Positions 35,739 to 45,243 of a stretch of DNA of 64,000 nt are shown in pieces. The DNA is taken from assembly GCF_003194605.1 (NCBI RefSeq), contig NZ_QHKY01000002.1, positions 124,001 to 188,000 on the forward strand, written 5' to 3'. The notes under the pieces were generated by a model. The model was not told where the DNA came from. It ran no database searches and was given only the letters and a program-made list of their open reading frames with translations. The stretch comes from Nocardioides gilvus (GTDB lineage: Bacteria; Actinomycetota; Actinomycetes; Propionibacteriales; Nocardioidaceae). Position 1 is the first letter of the stretch, and every line of letters begins with the position of its first letter. Both the position numbers and the translations under genes were made by a program.

Positions 35739-35754
35739 GTTTCAGGCCCGTCCC
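35739..35754 (-). promoter_or_regulatory. Candidate GlnR-type half-site upstream of glnA
   Basis: On the minus strand the sequence reads GGGAC, six bases, GAAAC, close to gTnAc-n6-GaAAc with the T mismatched. The decamer GCCTGAAACA is identical to one upstream of the type III glutamine synthetase. It could also act on the divergent RDD gene. Unproven. Confidence 0.35.
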
Positions 35755-35801
35755 CATCGCCCGCCCAGTGGGTGTCGCTGTGGTGCGACTAACCTGACGA
35801 C

Positions 35802-36194
35802 GTGATCGAGACTGCTTCCTGGGGACACCGCATCCTCGCCCTCGCCATTGACTGGGTCGGCAGCATCTTGGTGGTGATGGCGTTCATCGGTCTCGACGGT
35901 TGGATCGAGGACCCCGCCTCCGGGCTCTACACGCTCGGGGTCTTCGTCCTGCAGTCCGCGATCCTGCTCGCGCTCGCCGGTGGTTCGTTCGGCCAGTTGG
36001 TGACCAGGTTGCGCGTCGTCCGTTACGACGGCGTCCCGCGCCCCGTCGACCTGATCCGTGCCCTCGTACGCCAGGTCCTGATCGCCCTGGTCATCCCGCC
36101 GTTGGTCTTCCGCCCCGACGGTCGCGGTCTGCACGACATGGCGGTCGGCTCCGCTGTGGTTCGTCTCCGCGACCTGCAAGGGGCAGCGCGCTAG
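35802..36194 (+). CDS. RDD-family membrane protein
   Basis: This is a 130-residue protein with the RDD pattern: HRILALAIDWVGSILVVMAF at the N-terminus (Arg and Asp within the first membrane segment), then a second hydrophobic stretch (LYTLGVFVLQSAILLALAGG) and SFGQLVTRLRVVRYDG. The end is marked by DGRGLHDMAVGSAVV. RDD proteins have three or so membrane segments; some may act in ion transport, but the function here is not known. Its position opposite glnA is conserved in actinobacteria (for example Rv2219A next to glnA1 in M. tuberculosis). Confidence 0.88.
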   Translation: MIETASWGHRILALAIDWVGSILVVMAFIGLDGWIEDPASGLYTLGVFVLQSAILLALAGGSFGQLVTRLRVVRYDGVPRPVDLIRALVRQVLIALVIPPLVFRPDGRGLHDMAVGSAVVRLRDLQGAAR

Positions 36195-36234
36195 GGTCGA
36201 CGACGCACACCGTCTCGACCCGAAAGGCCCTCCG

Positions 36235-37092
36235 ATGTCTCGACCCCTTGCCCTACGTCGTGCCGGCGCAGCACTGGCGCTGCCCCTGCTCCTGGGCCTG
36301 ACGTCCTGCGCCGATGACTCCAACTCGGAGGACTCGCAGAGCTCTGTCAGCGAAAGCACCCCGACCGATGACTCGTCGGAGTCTCCTGACGGGGCCGGTG
36401 ACAACGAGGCCGAGGCCGACGCGAAGGACGCTCCGCAGGGCAGCAAGAAGTCTGGGAACAGCTCCGGCACGCAGTCGCCGCTCACCACGCTCGACGTGGA
36501 GGCGGGGGCGACCGTCGACGGCAAGAAGTTCGCGGCCCTCACGAAGTGGGCCCTCGACAACGCCACGACGGCTGACATCGACCTCGACTCCAGCGCCCAG
36601 GGTGGGGTCAGCGGCTCAGGCTCGGTCGACCACACGACCACACCGCTGTCGCTCCAACTCACGATCGAGGCGAACGGCAGCAAGGGGGACGTACGTCTCG
36701 TCGACGGCGCCATCTACATGTCGACGCCCGGGATGGGCGGAGGCAAGTACCTGAAGCTGGACGTCTCCGAGGGCGCAGGCACCGGGCTGGGGCTCCCGGA
36801 GCTCGACCCGTCGCGCGAGCTCGAACGCGGCCTCGGGAAGAAGAAGTTCACCTACCGCGGGGTGGAGACGATCGACGGCACCCCCGCCCGACGCTTCTCC
36901 ACTGCCGACGTCGACATCTGGTTCGACGAGAGCGGTTTCCTCCGTCGGGTCAAGCGCGACGCCGGGGACAAGGGAGTGACGACGGCGACCTACTCGAACT
37001 GGGGCAAGGAGGTCGACATCTCGGCTCCGCCGGCCGACCAGGTGCAGGAGATGCCGTCGCTGCCCTCGATGCCGCAGGCGCCGAAGGGTTAG
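36235..37092 (+). CDS. Lipoprotein, LppX/LprG-like
   Basis: This is a 285-residue protein with a lipoprotein signal: basic start, hydrophobic core and lipobox GLTSC, giving a lipidated Cys at about residue 23. Residues 24-85 are a disordered Ser/Asp/Glu-rich spacer. From about 90 on the domain resembles the LppX_LprAFG fold (ALDNATTADIDLDSS, SGSGSVDHTTTPLSLQL, DVRLVDGAIYMSTPG, KKFTYRGVETIDGTPARRF). Members carry glycolipids or lipids in the cell envelope. It starts 40 bases after the RDD gene and may share its transcript. A lipid-carrier role is inferred from the fold. Confidence 0.82.
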   Translation: MSRPLALRRAGAALALPLLLGLTSCADDSNSEDSQSSVSESTPTDDSSESPDGAGDNEAEADAKDAPQGSKKSGNSSGTQSPLTTLDVEAGATVDGKKFAALTKWALDNATTADIDLDSSAQGGVSGSGSVDHTTTPLSLQLTIEANGSKGDVRLVDGAIYMSTPGMGGGKYLKLDVSEGAGTGLGLPELDPSRELERGLGKKKFTYRGVETIDGTPARRFSTADVDIWFDESGFLRRVKRDAGDKGVTTATYSNWGKEVDISAPPADQVQEMPSLPSMPQAPKG

Positions 37093-37104
37093 AGCACCCA
37101 GAGG

Positions 37105-37812
37105 TCAGCGGCCGCGCATGTTGCCGCGCATGCCCTTCATGCTGGTCGGCACGGGGCCCTTGGGCATGGGGATGTTGGACCGGTTGGCGTCCAGCGCCTT
37201 GAGACGGTTCAGGATGTCGGTGATCTCGGCGGGCTTGACGTTGCGGCCCAGTTTGGTCACGTGCTTGATCAGCTTGTCCAACGGCACCTCGCCCTCGTCC
37301 TTGCCGCAGACGACCTCGAAGATCGGTGTGTCGGAGACGAGGCGCTCGTGCTTGCGGCGCTCGCTGATCATCAGGCTGCGCAGACGGGCCTTGCTGCGGC
37401 CCTCACCCACCAGCACGATGCCGGGAGGACCGATCACCCGGTGCACGACGTCCTGCTGCTTGGTGAAGGCCACCACGGCGTCCACCTTCCAACCGCGGCG
37501 AAGCATGCCCAGCGCGGCCGCGGCCGCGCCGACCTGACCGTCCATCTGCTTGTACGCGGCGCGTTGGACCCGGCGTCCGAAGATGAGGAGGGCAGCCAGG
37601 GTGCCGACCAGGATCGCGCTGATGGCCGCGAAGATCCAGGAGAGGATGCCGCCCCCGGGGATCAGCCACACGACGAAGAAGCCGACCACTGCGCCCAGGG
37701 CGAACCACGCCAGCAGGATCAGACCGAGCTTCGGGTCGCTCTTCTTCGCCATCTGGTACGAGCGGACCAGCTGTTGGCGACGGCTGAGGTCTTCGGTGAC
37801 GGGGGTCGACAT
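37105..37812 (-). CDS. DUF4191 membrane protein
   Basis: This is a 235-residue protein. ATG 37812 was chosen; the frame is open further upstream, but that part overlaps lipA and is not protein-like. Two hydrophobic segments (GLILLAWFALGAVVGFFVVW and ILSWIFAAISAILVGTLAAL, about residues 29-75) are followed by a cytosolic domain with RRGWKVDAVVAFTKQQDVVHRVIG and GIVLVGEGRSKARLR. The family is found next to lipA across actinobacteria (Rv2219 in M. tuberculosis). Its role is not known. It lies 52 bases downstream of lipA and is probably co-transcribed with it. Confidence 0.88.
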   Translation of the reverse strand: MSTPVTEDLSRRQQLVRSYQMAKKSDPKLGLILLAWFALGAVVGFFVVWLIPGGGILSWIFAAISAILVGTLAALLIFGRRVQRAAYKQMDGQVGAAAAALGMLRRGWKVDAVVAFTKQQDVVHRVIGPPGIVLVGEGRSKARLRSLMISERRKHERLVSDTPIFEVVCGKDEGEVPLDKLIKHVTKLGRNVKPAEITDILNRLKALDANRSNIPMPKGPVPTSMKGMRGNMRGR

Positions 37813-37864
37813 GCGATGCCTTTGCTGACTGGCCGGGGGAGATGACCCCGGCAAGGGGTCGGAC

Positions 37865-38833
37865 TCAGAAGGTGGCCGCGGAGGCGGCCTGCTTGGACGT
37901 ACGCGCATCCATGGCCTGACGGTACAGGCGTCCGGCGCGGTAGGACGAACGTACGAGCGGGCCGGACAGGACCCCGGAGAAACCGATCTCCTCGGCCTCT
38001 GTGTTGAGCTCCACGAACTCCTCCGGCTTGACCCACCGCTCCACGGGGTGGTGACGCGCCGAGGGGCGCAGGTACTGGGTGATGGTGATCAGCTCGCACC
38101 CGGCCTCGTGCAGGTCACGCAGCGCCTGCGAGACCTCCTCACGGGTCTCGCCCATGCCCAGGATCAGGTTGGACTTCGTGACCAGGCCGAAGTCGCGGGC
38201 CTGGGTGATCACGTCGAGGGAGCGGTCGTAGCGGAAGGCCGGACGGATCCGCTTGAAGATGCGCGGCACGGTCTCGACGTTGTGGGCCAGGACCTCGGGA
38301 CGGGACTCGAAGACCTCCTGGAGGAGCTCCGGCTTGCCGTTGAAGTCGGGGATCAGGTTCTCCACGCCGGTGCCGGGGTTGAGCTCGTGGATCACCCGCA
38401 CCGTCTCGGCGTAGAGCCAGGCGCCGCCGTCGGCGAGGTCGTCGCGAGCAACGCCGGTGATGGTCGCGTACTTCAGCTGCATCTTCTGCACCGACTCGGC
38501 GACCCGACGGGGCTCGTCCCGGTCGAGCGGCTGGGGCTTCCCGGTGTCGATCTGGCAGAAGTCGCAGCGACGGGTGCACTGGTCACCACCGATGAGGAAG
38601 GTCGCCTCGCGGTCCTCCCAGCACTCGTAGATGTTGGGACAGCCCGCCTCCTGGCAGACCGTGTGGAGTCCCTCGGACTTCACGAGACTCTGGAGGGCCT
38701 TGTACTCGGGCCCCATCTTGGCTCGCGTCTTGATCCACTCGGGCTTGCGCTCGATCGGGGTCTCCGCGTTGCGCACTTCCAGACGGAGTAGCTTGCGACC
38801 TTCGGACTGGGGTGATGCAGGCTGGGACGTCAC
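37865..38833 (-). CDS. lipA: Lipoyl synthase
   Basis: This is a 322-residue radical-SAM enzyme that inserts two sulfurs into protein-bound octanoyl groups. The auxiliary cluster cysteines are C60, C65 and C71 ([15 protein letters not shown]), and the radical-SAM cysteines are C86, C90 and C93 (CTRRCDFC). The closing RSSYRAG supplies the conserved RSSY serine. GTG 38833 was chosen to match the family length; an upstream frame reaches 38869. It works after LipB, and its product serves SucB and the glycine-cleavage H protein. In this window lipA is separated from lipB by an ABC transporter pair. Confidence 0.95.
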   Translation of the reverse strand: MTSQPASPQSEGRKLLRLEVRNAETPIERKPEWIKTRAKMGPEYKALQSLVKSEGLHTVCQEAGCPNIYECWEDREATFLIGGDQCTRRCDFCQIDTGKPQPLDRDEPRRVAESVQKMQLKYATITGVARDDLADGGAWLYAETVRVIHELNPGTGVENLIPDFNGKPELLQEVFESRPEVLAHNVETVPRIFKRIRPAFRYDRSLDVITQARDFGLVTKSNLILGMGETREEVSQALRDLHEAGCELITITQYLRPSARHHPVERWVKPEEFVELNTEAEEIGFSGVLSGPLVRSSYRAGRLYRQAMDARTSKQAASAATF

Positions 38834-38869
38834 GGTGCAGACTTTACGCCGCGCTCGGCGCCGACCCAA

Positions 38870-39862
38870 TCAAGGGACGTCCCTGCGGCGGAACGAGACG
38901 ATGCTGGGCACCAGGATGAGGACCAGGATCACCCCGAGGTACGTGGCGCCGTGGGCAGCGGTGATCAGCGCGGTGTCGTCACAGTTGCCGTACTCATCGC
39001 AGGTGCCGGTGCCCGGGACCCAGTACTCGTAGCCGTCCATGACCACCGCCATGGCGTTCGTGGGCAGCATCCACTTCTCGGCACCCACGCCGAAGACGGC
39101 GGCGATCAGCAGACTGCTGAAGAGGGTCACGCCGAACATCAGCCCCAGGGAGCCGACCGTGCTGCGGAACCACATGGTCAGGGCGTACGCCGCCAACGCG
39201 GCAGCGGCGACGAGCCCCAGACCACGGGCCTGGGTCCAGACCACGTCGCGCCACACGTCTGACGTGGCCTCGACGTCGCGGAGCTGGGCCAGGACGAAGA
39301 TCGCTGCCCAGAAGAGCATCACGGCGACAACGGCCATCGTGAGTGACCCCACCACGACTGCTACTGCCTTCGCGAGCCAGATCCGGGGACGACGGCTCTC
39401 GAAGAGCAGTTGGTTGCTCATCGACCCGCTGGCCCAGTCGTGCCCGACGAAGGTGGTGCCGATGAGTGCGCCGAGCAGTGCCAGCACGGTGATGACCGCA
39501 ACCCCGGTGTCCTGGTTGGTGCGCTCGATCTGCATGGGGGTGCGGTAGAGGTAGTCCTCGACCGCCCCGCCGTATCCCATGTTCTCCTCGCAGGCCGCGG
39601 TCAGTTCAGCCTCCGGCAGATCCTCCGAGACGCCCCAGTCCTGGGGTTCGGCGAGACAGTTGGGCAGTTCCTCCTGCGCATACACCAGGGATTCTTCGTA
39701 ATTGGCCTGGGCCTCGGCGTACTCGGCGTCCGTGAAGGGACGGGTGTTCCACGCCTCGGCGACGAAGAGCACCGCGGGCACGAGGATCATGGCTGCGAGC
39801 AGCACGAGGACCGCGCGACGCAGGCGCAGACGGGTGAACTCGGTGCGGATCAGGGGCCACAT
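38870..39862 (-). CDS. ABC transporter permease
   Basis: This is a 330-residue ABC-2-type permease with an N-terminal membrane segment (RAVLVLLAAMILVPAVLFVAE), a long extracytoplasmic loop (about residues 40-115, with two Cys in PNCLAE and AACEEN), and five more membrane segments including AVITVLALLGALIGTTFVGH. A second external loop before the last segment holds Cys in TGTCDEYGNC. Its start overlaps the stop of the ATPase gene by one base (TGATG). Together they would form a heterodimeric or homodimeric exporter; the substrate is unknown. Confidence 0.85.
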   Translation of the reverse strand: MWPLIRTEFTRLRLRRAVLVLLAAMILVPAVLFVAEAWNTRPFTDAEYAEAQANYEESLVYAQEELPNCLAEPQDWGVSEDLPEAELTAACEENMGYGGAVEDYLYRTPMQIERTNQDTGVAVITVLALLGALIGTTFVGHDWASGSMSNQLLFESRRPRIWLAKAVAVVVGSLTMAVVAVMLFWAAIFVLAQLRDVEATSDVWRDVVWTQARGLGLVAAAALAAYALTMWFRSTVGSLGLMFGVTLFSSLLIAAVFGVGAEKWMLPTNAMAVVMDGYEYWVPGTGTCDEYGNCDDTALITAAHGATYLGVILVLILVPSIVSFRRRDVP

Positions 39863-40791
39863 CAGCGCTCACCTCCCAGGGTGTCGTGCGCGGTGAGCTC
39901 GAGGAAGACGGACTCGAGGTCGCGGCGTACGGGGGTCAGTTCGCGCACCCAGAGGTCGGCCTGCGCGAGCGACCTGACGACCTTGGTGGCGTCCTCGGCC
40001 TCGACCAGGAGGCCCTCGCCGTCGGTGGACACGGCGAATCCTGCTGCCCGGAGGAGTTGTTCGGCCCTGACGGGGTCGTCGACGACCACCCGGTGCTGGG
40101 TGGCGGTGGTGGTGTCGGCGATCAGTTCACTGACCGGCCCCGATGCGATCTGCCGGCCGTTGCCGATGATCGTGGCGGAGTCACACACCTGCTGCACCTC
40201 GGCCAGGATGTGGGAACTGAGCAGGACGGTCACGCCCGCGGCGCCGAGCCCACGGATCGTCTCGCGGATCTCCCTGATCCCGGCCGGATCGAGACCGTTG
40301 GTCGGCTCGTCGAGGATCAGCAACTGGGGTTCCTTGAGCAGGGTCGCGGCGATGGCCAGGCGCTGCTTCATCCCCAGCGAGTACGAGTTGTACCGGTCGT
40401 CGGCACGCTCGCCGAGGTTGACCGTGGTCAAGGCGGACTGCACCCGCTCCTGCGGAAGTGAGACCGAACGGGCCAGCAGGGTCAGGTTCTGGCGGCCGGT
40501 GAAGTTGGGGGAGAACTTCGGCGACTCGACCACCGCACCGACCGCACCGATCACCTCGGGCAGCCGCTCGGGCACCGGGGTGTCGAAGATCCGCATGGTC
40601 CCGGAGGTGGCGGAGGCCAGCCCGAGGAGCATCCGGATGGTCGTGGTCTTGCCCGAGCCGTTCGGCCCGAGGAAACCGTGGACCCCGCCGCGCGGGACGG
40701 CCAGGTCCAGGGACTCGATGGCGACGCGACGCCCCCTCCTGCCTCTGAACTCCTTGCGGAGCCCATGGGTCTCGATCACCAGATCGCTCAC
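39862..40791 (-). CDS. ABC transporter ATP-binding protein
   Basis: This is a 309-residue ATPase with a Walker A GPNGSGKTT at about residues 38-46, a Q-loop region (AVVESPKFSPNFTGRQN), the signature YSLGMKQRLAIA and Walker B LLILDEPTNGLDP, followed by the switch His in LLSSHIL. The C-terminal 80 residues resemble the extra domain of CcmA/NatA-type exporter ATPases. It is cotranslated with the permease that follows. Bacitracin- or antibiotic-export-like systems have this layout, but no substrate can be assigned. Confidence 0.92.
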   Translation of the reverse strand: MSDLVIETHGLRKEFRGRRGRRVAIESLDLAVPRGGVHGFLGPNGSGKTTTIRMLLGLASATSGTMRIFDTPVPERLPEVIGAVGAVVESPKFSPNFTGRQNLTLLARSVSLPQERVQSALTTVNLGERADDRYNSYSLGMKQRLAIAATLLKEPQLLILDEPTNGLDPAGIREIRETIRGLGAAGVTVLLSSHILAEVQQVCDSATIIGNGRQIASGPVSELIADTTTATQHRVVVDDPVRAEQLLRAAGFAVSTDGEGLLVEAEDATKVVRSLAQADLWVRELTPVRRDLESVFLELTAHDTLGGER

Positions 40792-40927
40792 GTGTTGCCT
40801 CTCGGGTCTGCACCCGGGAACGGACCGAGACGGGTGAGTCAGGCAACCATGGCGAGGCAGTCGAGGGTTGTCACGCCACCACGCCGGGTGTCGCGCAAGG
40901 GGCTGGGGCGTGAGGTTCGGATTCTCG

Positions 40928-41653
40928 TCAGCCGGGGGTGACGAGCTGGATGCGGGGCGTACGGCCCGGCTCGGGGCGTGCTTCGTAGTCCGGGGTGGCT
41001 TCGTAGGCCGCCCACTCCAGCAGGCGCGCGACGTGCTTCTCGACCAGCGGGGCGACTTCGGCGACCGTGACGTCGCGACCGAGCTCGGCGCTCAGCGAGG
41101 TGACTCCGGCATCGGCGATCCCGCACGGCACGAACCGGCCGTACCAACTGAGATCGACGTCGCAGTTCAAGGAGAAGCCGTGCATCGTCACACCGCGGCT
41201 GACTCGGATTCCGATCGCGGCGACCTTGCGTTCGGGGCCGCGGGCATCGGCCTGCAACCACACCCCGCTGCGTCCGGGTACCCGGGCAGTGGTCACGCCG
41301 AGCTCGGCGCAGACCGCGATCAGGGCCTCTTCGACCCGACGTACGTAGTCCACGACCTTCACGTGGTCGGGCAGCGCGACGATGGGGTAGCCCACCAGTT
41401 GGCCGGGGCCGTGGAAGGTGATCTTGCCGCCACGATCGACCTCGATGACGTCGGCGCCACCGGGGTCGGCCGGGAACTCGTGGGCGTCGGTGCGCTTGCC
41501 AGCGGTGAAGACGGGCGGGTGCTCGAGGAGCAGCACGGTGGGCGGCCGTGAGCCGGCCACCACCTGGGCGTGCACGCCCTTCTGCAGCTCCCAGGCCTCC
41601 AGGTAGGGGACTGCCTCGTCACCGAAACCAGCGACTTCGAACTGCAATGACAT
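40928..41653 (-). CDS. lipB: Octanoyltransferase
   Basis: This is a 241-residue protein that moves an octanoyl group from acyl carrier protein to lipoyl domains. Motifs are [17 protein letters not shown] at about 74-90, the catalytic lysine K143 ([10 protein letters not shown]) and the catalytic cysteine C177 in [14 protein letters not shown]. It forms the lipoate pathway with LipA. The gene starts 67 bases from a divergent hypothetical gene. The 136 bases downstream, before the ABC ATPase gene, show no clear terminator. Confidence 0.96.
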   Translation of the reverse strand: MSLQFEVAGFGDEAVPYLEAWELQKGVHAQVVAGSRPPTVLLLEHPPVFTAGKRTDAHEFPADPGGADVIEVDRGGKITFHGPGQLVGYPIVALPDHVKVVDYVRRVEEALIAVCAELGVTTARVPGRSGVWLQADARGPERKVAAIGIRVSRGVTMHGFSLNCDVDLSWYGRFVPCGIADAGVTSLSAELGRDVTVAEVAPLVEKHVARLLEWAAYEATPDYEARPEPGRTPRIQLVTPG

Positions 41654-41720
41654 GCCCTGAATCTAACCTGCCTGTGGATGAGCCGGAACGGGGTGGCGCA
41701 GAAGTCGGCACAGTTGACCC

Positions 41721-42251
41721 ATGGCTCTCACCCGCGCTGCCGTCGTCGCCTGCCTGGTCGCCCTGCTGTGTCTCAGCGGGACGGTGCTCCTGTGGCTGTT
41801 GACGCCGGGCGGGGCGGACGAGACGTCCGAAGCAGCGACTGCGGATCCCGGTGGTGCGCCGGCGGTGGAGGTCGTACGTGCCTGGGACGCCCAGCGTTCA
41901 CGCGCCTGGGCCTCGGGGTCCCTCAGCGAGCTCGAGGGGTTGTACGTCGACGGGTCCCGCGCCGGGCGTCGCGATGCCGCCATGCTGCGCGCGTACGTGG
42001 ATCGCGGCCTGGTCGTGGAGGGGCTCGACGTGCAACTCATCAGCGTCGAGGAGGTGCGACGTGGGCAGAAGTCGATGGTGCTGGACGTGACCGACCGGGT
42101 GCATGCCGGCCGAGTGGTCGGTGAGGGGGTGGAGCAGGTGCTGCCACGCGACGGCGCCGACACCCGCCGTCTCGTTTTTCGCCTGGTCGAGGATCGGTGG
42201 GTGCTCGATCGGGTCGCCGACCGCTCAGACCGGGTCGGCCAGGCCAGTTGA
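41721..42251 (+). CDS. Hypothetical secreted or membrane-anchored protein
   Basis: This is a 176-residue protein with an N-terminal hydrophobic segment (AAVVACLVALLCLSGTVLLWLL, about residues 6-27) that is a signal anchor. The rest is soluble and resembles NTF2/SnoaL-like domains in outline (VVRAWDAQRSRAWASGSLSE, LRAYVDRGLVVEGLDVQL, RLVFRLVEDRWVLDRV), which would place it outside the membrane. No family was recognised with certainty. It overlaps the end of the TIGR01777 gene by 27 bases, tail to tail. Confidence 0.75.
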   Translation: MALTRAAVVACLVALLCLSGTVLLWLLTPGGADETSEAATADPGGAPAVEVVRAWDAQRSRAWASGSLSELEGLYVDGSRAGRRDAAMLRAYVDRGLVVEGLDVQLISVEEVRRGQKSMVLDVTDRVHAGRVVGEGVEQVLPRDGADTRRLVFRLVEDRWVLDRVADRSDRVGQAS

Positions 42252-43121
42252 GAGCACGTCAGTGACGTCGTGGTCGCGGAAGTCGTACCCGGCGGCCTCC
42301 AGCGCCGCGGGTCGGGTGCGCAGCGACCCGAGGAGTTCGGGAGCCATGGCGCCTGCCCCCACCTTGATCAGCGGTGCGGGCACCTTGAGGAAGACCTTCC
42401 GCCCAACCGCCTTGGCGAGAGCGGCGGTGAACTCGGCGTTCGTCGGGGTCACGGGGGAGCAGAGGTTGAACGGTCCGGAGAGGTCGTGCGACTCGGCGAG
42501 GAACGCCGTGGCGCAGAGCCAGTCCCGCAACGAGATGATCGGGAAGTACTGGTCCCCGGGGCCGAGCCGGGCCCCGAGACCGAGCCTGAAGAGCGGGGCC
42601 ATCGTCTGCAGCGGCGGGGACTCCTTGTCGAGCACCGGAGCCGTACGCAGCACGCAGACCCGCGCGCCGGCGCGTACCGCCGGCTCGGCGGCTGCCTCCC
42701 ACTCGCGGGTGACGTCGGTCAGCAGCGCGTCACCGCGGGAGTCCGAGGACTCGGTGAGCACCTCGTCACCGTGGTCGCCGTAGACCGAGATCCCGTTGCC
42801 GGCCAAGAAGGCGGGCGGCTTGGCCTGGGCGGCGATCGCCTCGGCCAGCACCTGGGTGGTGCGCACCCGGCTCTCGCGCAACTGCGTGGCCCACTTGGAC
42901 GAGTGCGGATTGCCGATGGTCGGGGAGCCCGCCAGGTTGATCACCACGTGCACGCCCTCCAGGGCCGCCGGATCGAGCGGTCCGGCGTAGGGGTCCCACT
43001 GGATCTCGTCGGGGCCGGGGGTGCGACGCACAAGGGCACTCACCTGGTGACCGTGACCACGGAGGTGACGGACCAGATGAGTGCCCAGGAAGCCGGACGA
43101 ACCGGCGATGACGATGCGCAT
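42225..43121 (-). CDS. TIGR01777-family NAD(P)-binding epimerase-like protein
   Basis: This is a 298-residue protein of the extended short-chain dehydrogenase fold. The nucleotide-binding start is IVIAGSSGFLGTHLVRHL, followed by VHVVINLAGSPTIG, the Tyr-containing NGISVYGDHGDE and the LRTAPVLD segment. The family (YfcH-like) is widespread, but its reaction is not known. It lies between sucB and lipB, as in M. tuberculosis (Rv2216), which points to a role near lipoate or 2-oxoacid metabolism; this is inference only. Confidence 0.88.
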   Translation of the reverse strand: MRIVIAGSSGFLGTHLVRHLRGHGHQVSALVRRTPGPDEIQWDPYAGPLDPAALEGVHVVINLAGSPTIGNPHSSKWATQLRESRVRTTQVLAEAIAAQAKPPAFLAGNGISVYGDHGDEVLTESSDSRGDALLTDVTREWEAAAEPAVRAGARVCVLRTAPVLDKESPPLQTMAPLFRLGLGARLGPGDQYFPIISLRDWLCATAFLAESHDLSGPFNLCSPVTPTNAEFTAALAKAVGRKVFLKVPAPLIKVGAGAMAPELLGSLRTRPAALEAAGYDFRDHDVTDVLSTGLADPV

Positions 43122-43173
43122 GGGACCAGCCTTGCAGGTGACTGGTCAGCGGTCCCGCGATCGACTCAGTGCA

Positions 43174-44988
43174 TCAGATGTCGAAGCCACCGGCCTCGAG
43201 GCGTGCCTTGACGTCGCTGAGGAAGCGAGCCGCGTCGGCACCGTCGACCAGACGGTGGTCGTAGGTGAGGGCGAGGTAGACCATCTGGCGCACCGCGATG
43301 GTCTCGCCGAGGTTGGCGTCGTCGATCACCACGGCCCGCTTCACGACCGAGCCGGTGCCCAGGATGGCGACCTGGGGCAGGTTCAGGATCGGGGTGTCGA
43401 AGAGCGCGCCCCGGCTGCCGGTGTTGGTGAGCGTGAAGGTGCCGCCCGACAACTCGTCGGGGGTGATCTTGTTGTTGCGCGTGCGGTCCGCCACGTCGGC
43501 GATCTTGCGAGCCAGACCGGCGACCGACAGGTCTCCGGCGTCCTTGATGACCGGGGTGAGCAGGCCCTTCTCGGACTCGACGGCGATGGCGAGGTTCTCG
43601 CGGTCGAAGTAGGTGACCTCGCCCTTCTCGACGTCGATCTGGGCGTTGACGACCGGGTGGTCCTTGAGCGCGTCGATCGCAGCCTTCGCGAAGAACGGCA
43701 TGAAGGAGAGCTTCACGCCCTCGCGGGCCAGGAAGTCAGCCTTCTTGGCGTCGCGCTGGCGGGAGATGTCAGTGACGTCGACCTCGACCACGGTGGTCAG
43801 CTGGGCGGCGGTCTGGAGCGACTCGACCATCCGCGAGGCGATGACCTTGCGCAGACGCGAGAGCTTCTCCGTACGGCCACGCAGCGGGGAGGCCGAGGAC
43901 GCTGCTGCGCCGGAGCTGGCCGGAGCAGCGGGTGCCTCTGCGGCCGGAGCCTCCGCGGCGGGAGCAGCCTTGGCCGCCGCAGCGTCCAGGATGTCCTGCT
44001 TGCGGATACGGCCACCGACGCCGGTGCCGGTGACGGAGTCCAGGTCGACGCCCTGGTCGGCGGCGAGCTTGCGCACCAGCGGAGTGACGTACGCGCTCTG
44101 GTCGTCGTCGCGCGACGGACGCGAGGACTTCTCCGCGGTCGTCGGAGCAGCAGGTGCTGCGGGGGCGGCCGGGGCCTCCTTGGCAGGCTCAGGCGCCTTC
44201 TCGGCCGGCTTCTCAGGAGCGGCCTCAGGGGCGGGCTGAGTCTGGGCAGGCGCAGGCTCGGGCTTCTTCTCCTCGGCAGCCGGGGCGGGCGCCTCGGGCG
44301 CCTTCTCCTCAGCGGCAGCGGGAGCGCCAGAGCCGATCACGGCGAGCTCGGCGCCCACCTCGACGGTCTCGTCCTCGGAGACCTTGATCTCCATCAGCGT
44401 GCCGGCCACGGGGGACGGGATCTCGGTGTCGACCTTGTCGGTGGAGACCTCGAGCAACGGCTCGTCGACGGCGACCTCGTCACCGACGGCCTTGAGCCAG
44501 CGGGTGACGGTGCCCTCGGTGACCGATTCACCCAGCGCAGGCAGGGTCACGGAGGTGGACTCACCGGAGGACGCGGCCGGCTTCTCGTCCTGCTTCTCCG
44601 GGGCCGCGGGCTTCTCAGCGGGGGTCTCCTCAGCCGGTGCTTCTGCGGCCGGTGCCTCTTCGGCGGCGGGCGCTTCCTCGGCCGGGGCAGGGGCCTCGTC
44701 AGCCTGGGCAGGCTCCTCGGCCGGAGCGTCGTCGCTGCCGCCGCTCTCACCGGCCTCGCCGATGACGGCCAGCACGGCGCCGACCTCGACGGTGTCGTCC
44801 TCGTTGGCGCGGATCTCGAGCAGGACCCCTGCGATCGGGGACGGGATCTCGGTGTCGACCTTGTCGGTGGAGACCTCGAGCAACGGCTCGTCGACGGTGA
44901 CCTCGTCACCGACCTGCTTCAGCCAGCGGGTGACGGTGCCTTCGGTGACTGATTCGCCGAGTGCTGGGAGGGTGACTTCGGAGGCCAT
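43174..44988 (-). CDS. sucB: 2-oxoglutarate dehydrogenase E2 (dihydrolipoamide acyltransferase) with two lipoyl domains
   Basis: This is a 604-residue protein. Two lipoyl domains, each with the lipoylated lysine in [14 protein letters not shown], lie at about residues 1-77 and 145-221, separated by Ala/Pro/Glu linkers. A peripheral subunit-binding domain ([19 protein letters not shown]) lies near 300. The catalytic domain ends with the active-site [18 protein letters not shown]. It is the acyltransferase core of an actinobacterial 2-oxoacid dehydrogenase complex; in M. tuberculosis the counterpart (DlaT) serves pyruvate dehydrogenase as well, so the substrate could be pyruvate or 2-oxoglutarate. 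No lpdA lies beside it. Confidence 0.93.
   Translation of the reverse strand: MASEVTLPALGESVTEGTVTRWLKQVGDEVTVDEPLLEVSTDKVDTEIPSPIAGVLLEIRANEDDTVEVGAVLAVIGEAGESGGSDDAPAEEPAQADEAPAPAEEAPAAEEAPAAEAPAEETPAEKPAAPEKQDEKPAASSGESTSVTLPALGESVTEGTVTRWLKAVGDEVAVDEPLLEVSTDKVDTEIPSPVAGTLMEIKVSEDETVEVGAELAVIGSGAPAAAEEKAPEAPAPAAEEKKPEPAPAQTQPAPEAAPEKPAEKAPEPAKEAPAAPAAPAAPTTAEKSSRPSRDDDQSAYVTPLVRKLAADQGVDLDSVTGTGVGGRIRKQDILDAAAAKAAPAAEAPAAEAPAAPASSGAAASSASPLRGRTEKLSRLRKVIASRMVESLQTAAQLTTVVEVDVTDISRQRDAKKADFLAREGVKLSFMPFFAKAAIDALKDHPVVNAQIDVEKGEVTYFDRENLAIAVESEKGLLTPVIKDAGDLSVAGLARKIADVADRTRNNKITPDELSGGTFTLTNTGSRGALFDTPILNLPQVAILGTGSVVKRAVVIDDANLGETIAVRQMVYLALTYDHRLVDGADAARFLSDVKARLEAGGFDI
44330..44988 (-). 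repeat. Internal duplication of lipoyl domain inside sucB
   Basis: The two lipoyl domains (about 44758-44985 and 44330-44556) are near-identical over some 75 residues, and their DNA is also closely similar. For example, the stretch around GAGACCTCGAGCAACGGCTC occurs at 44871 and 44443. The duplication is typical of actinobacterial E2 proteins. Confidence 0.85.
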
Positions 44989-45243
44989 GAGTGTCCTGTC
45001 GTCTCGTGAGGGTGGTGGGGGTTCAGGAGTTGGTGTGCCGAGGGGCGCCGGCTGGAGCCAGGTGTGCTCGGATCAGCGCCTCGTTCTGGGCGGGACGGCA
45101 GACGAAGGGTGCGTCGTGTGGGGCCGCAGCCACGGTCGTGAGTCCCTCTTGTTGATGAGGAGTGTGTTCGTCGCCACCATCTTCGCACTTCCGTCTGTGC
45201 TGTCCAGCACCGGATCTTCACCCCACCCGTCACACTGTGTGCC

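Noticed and set aside
43081..44952. A 623-codon Gly/Leu/Arg-rich open frame antisense to sucB.
   Set aside because: It arises from the Ala/Pro/Glu linkers and repeated lipoyl domains of sucB read backwards.
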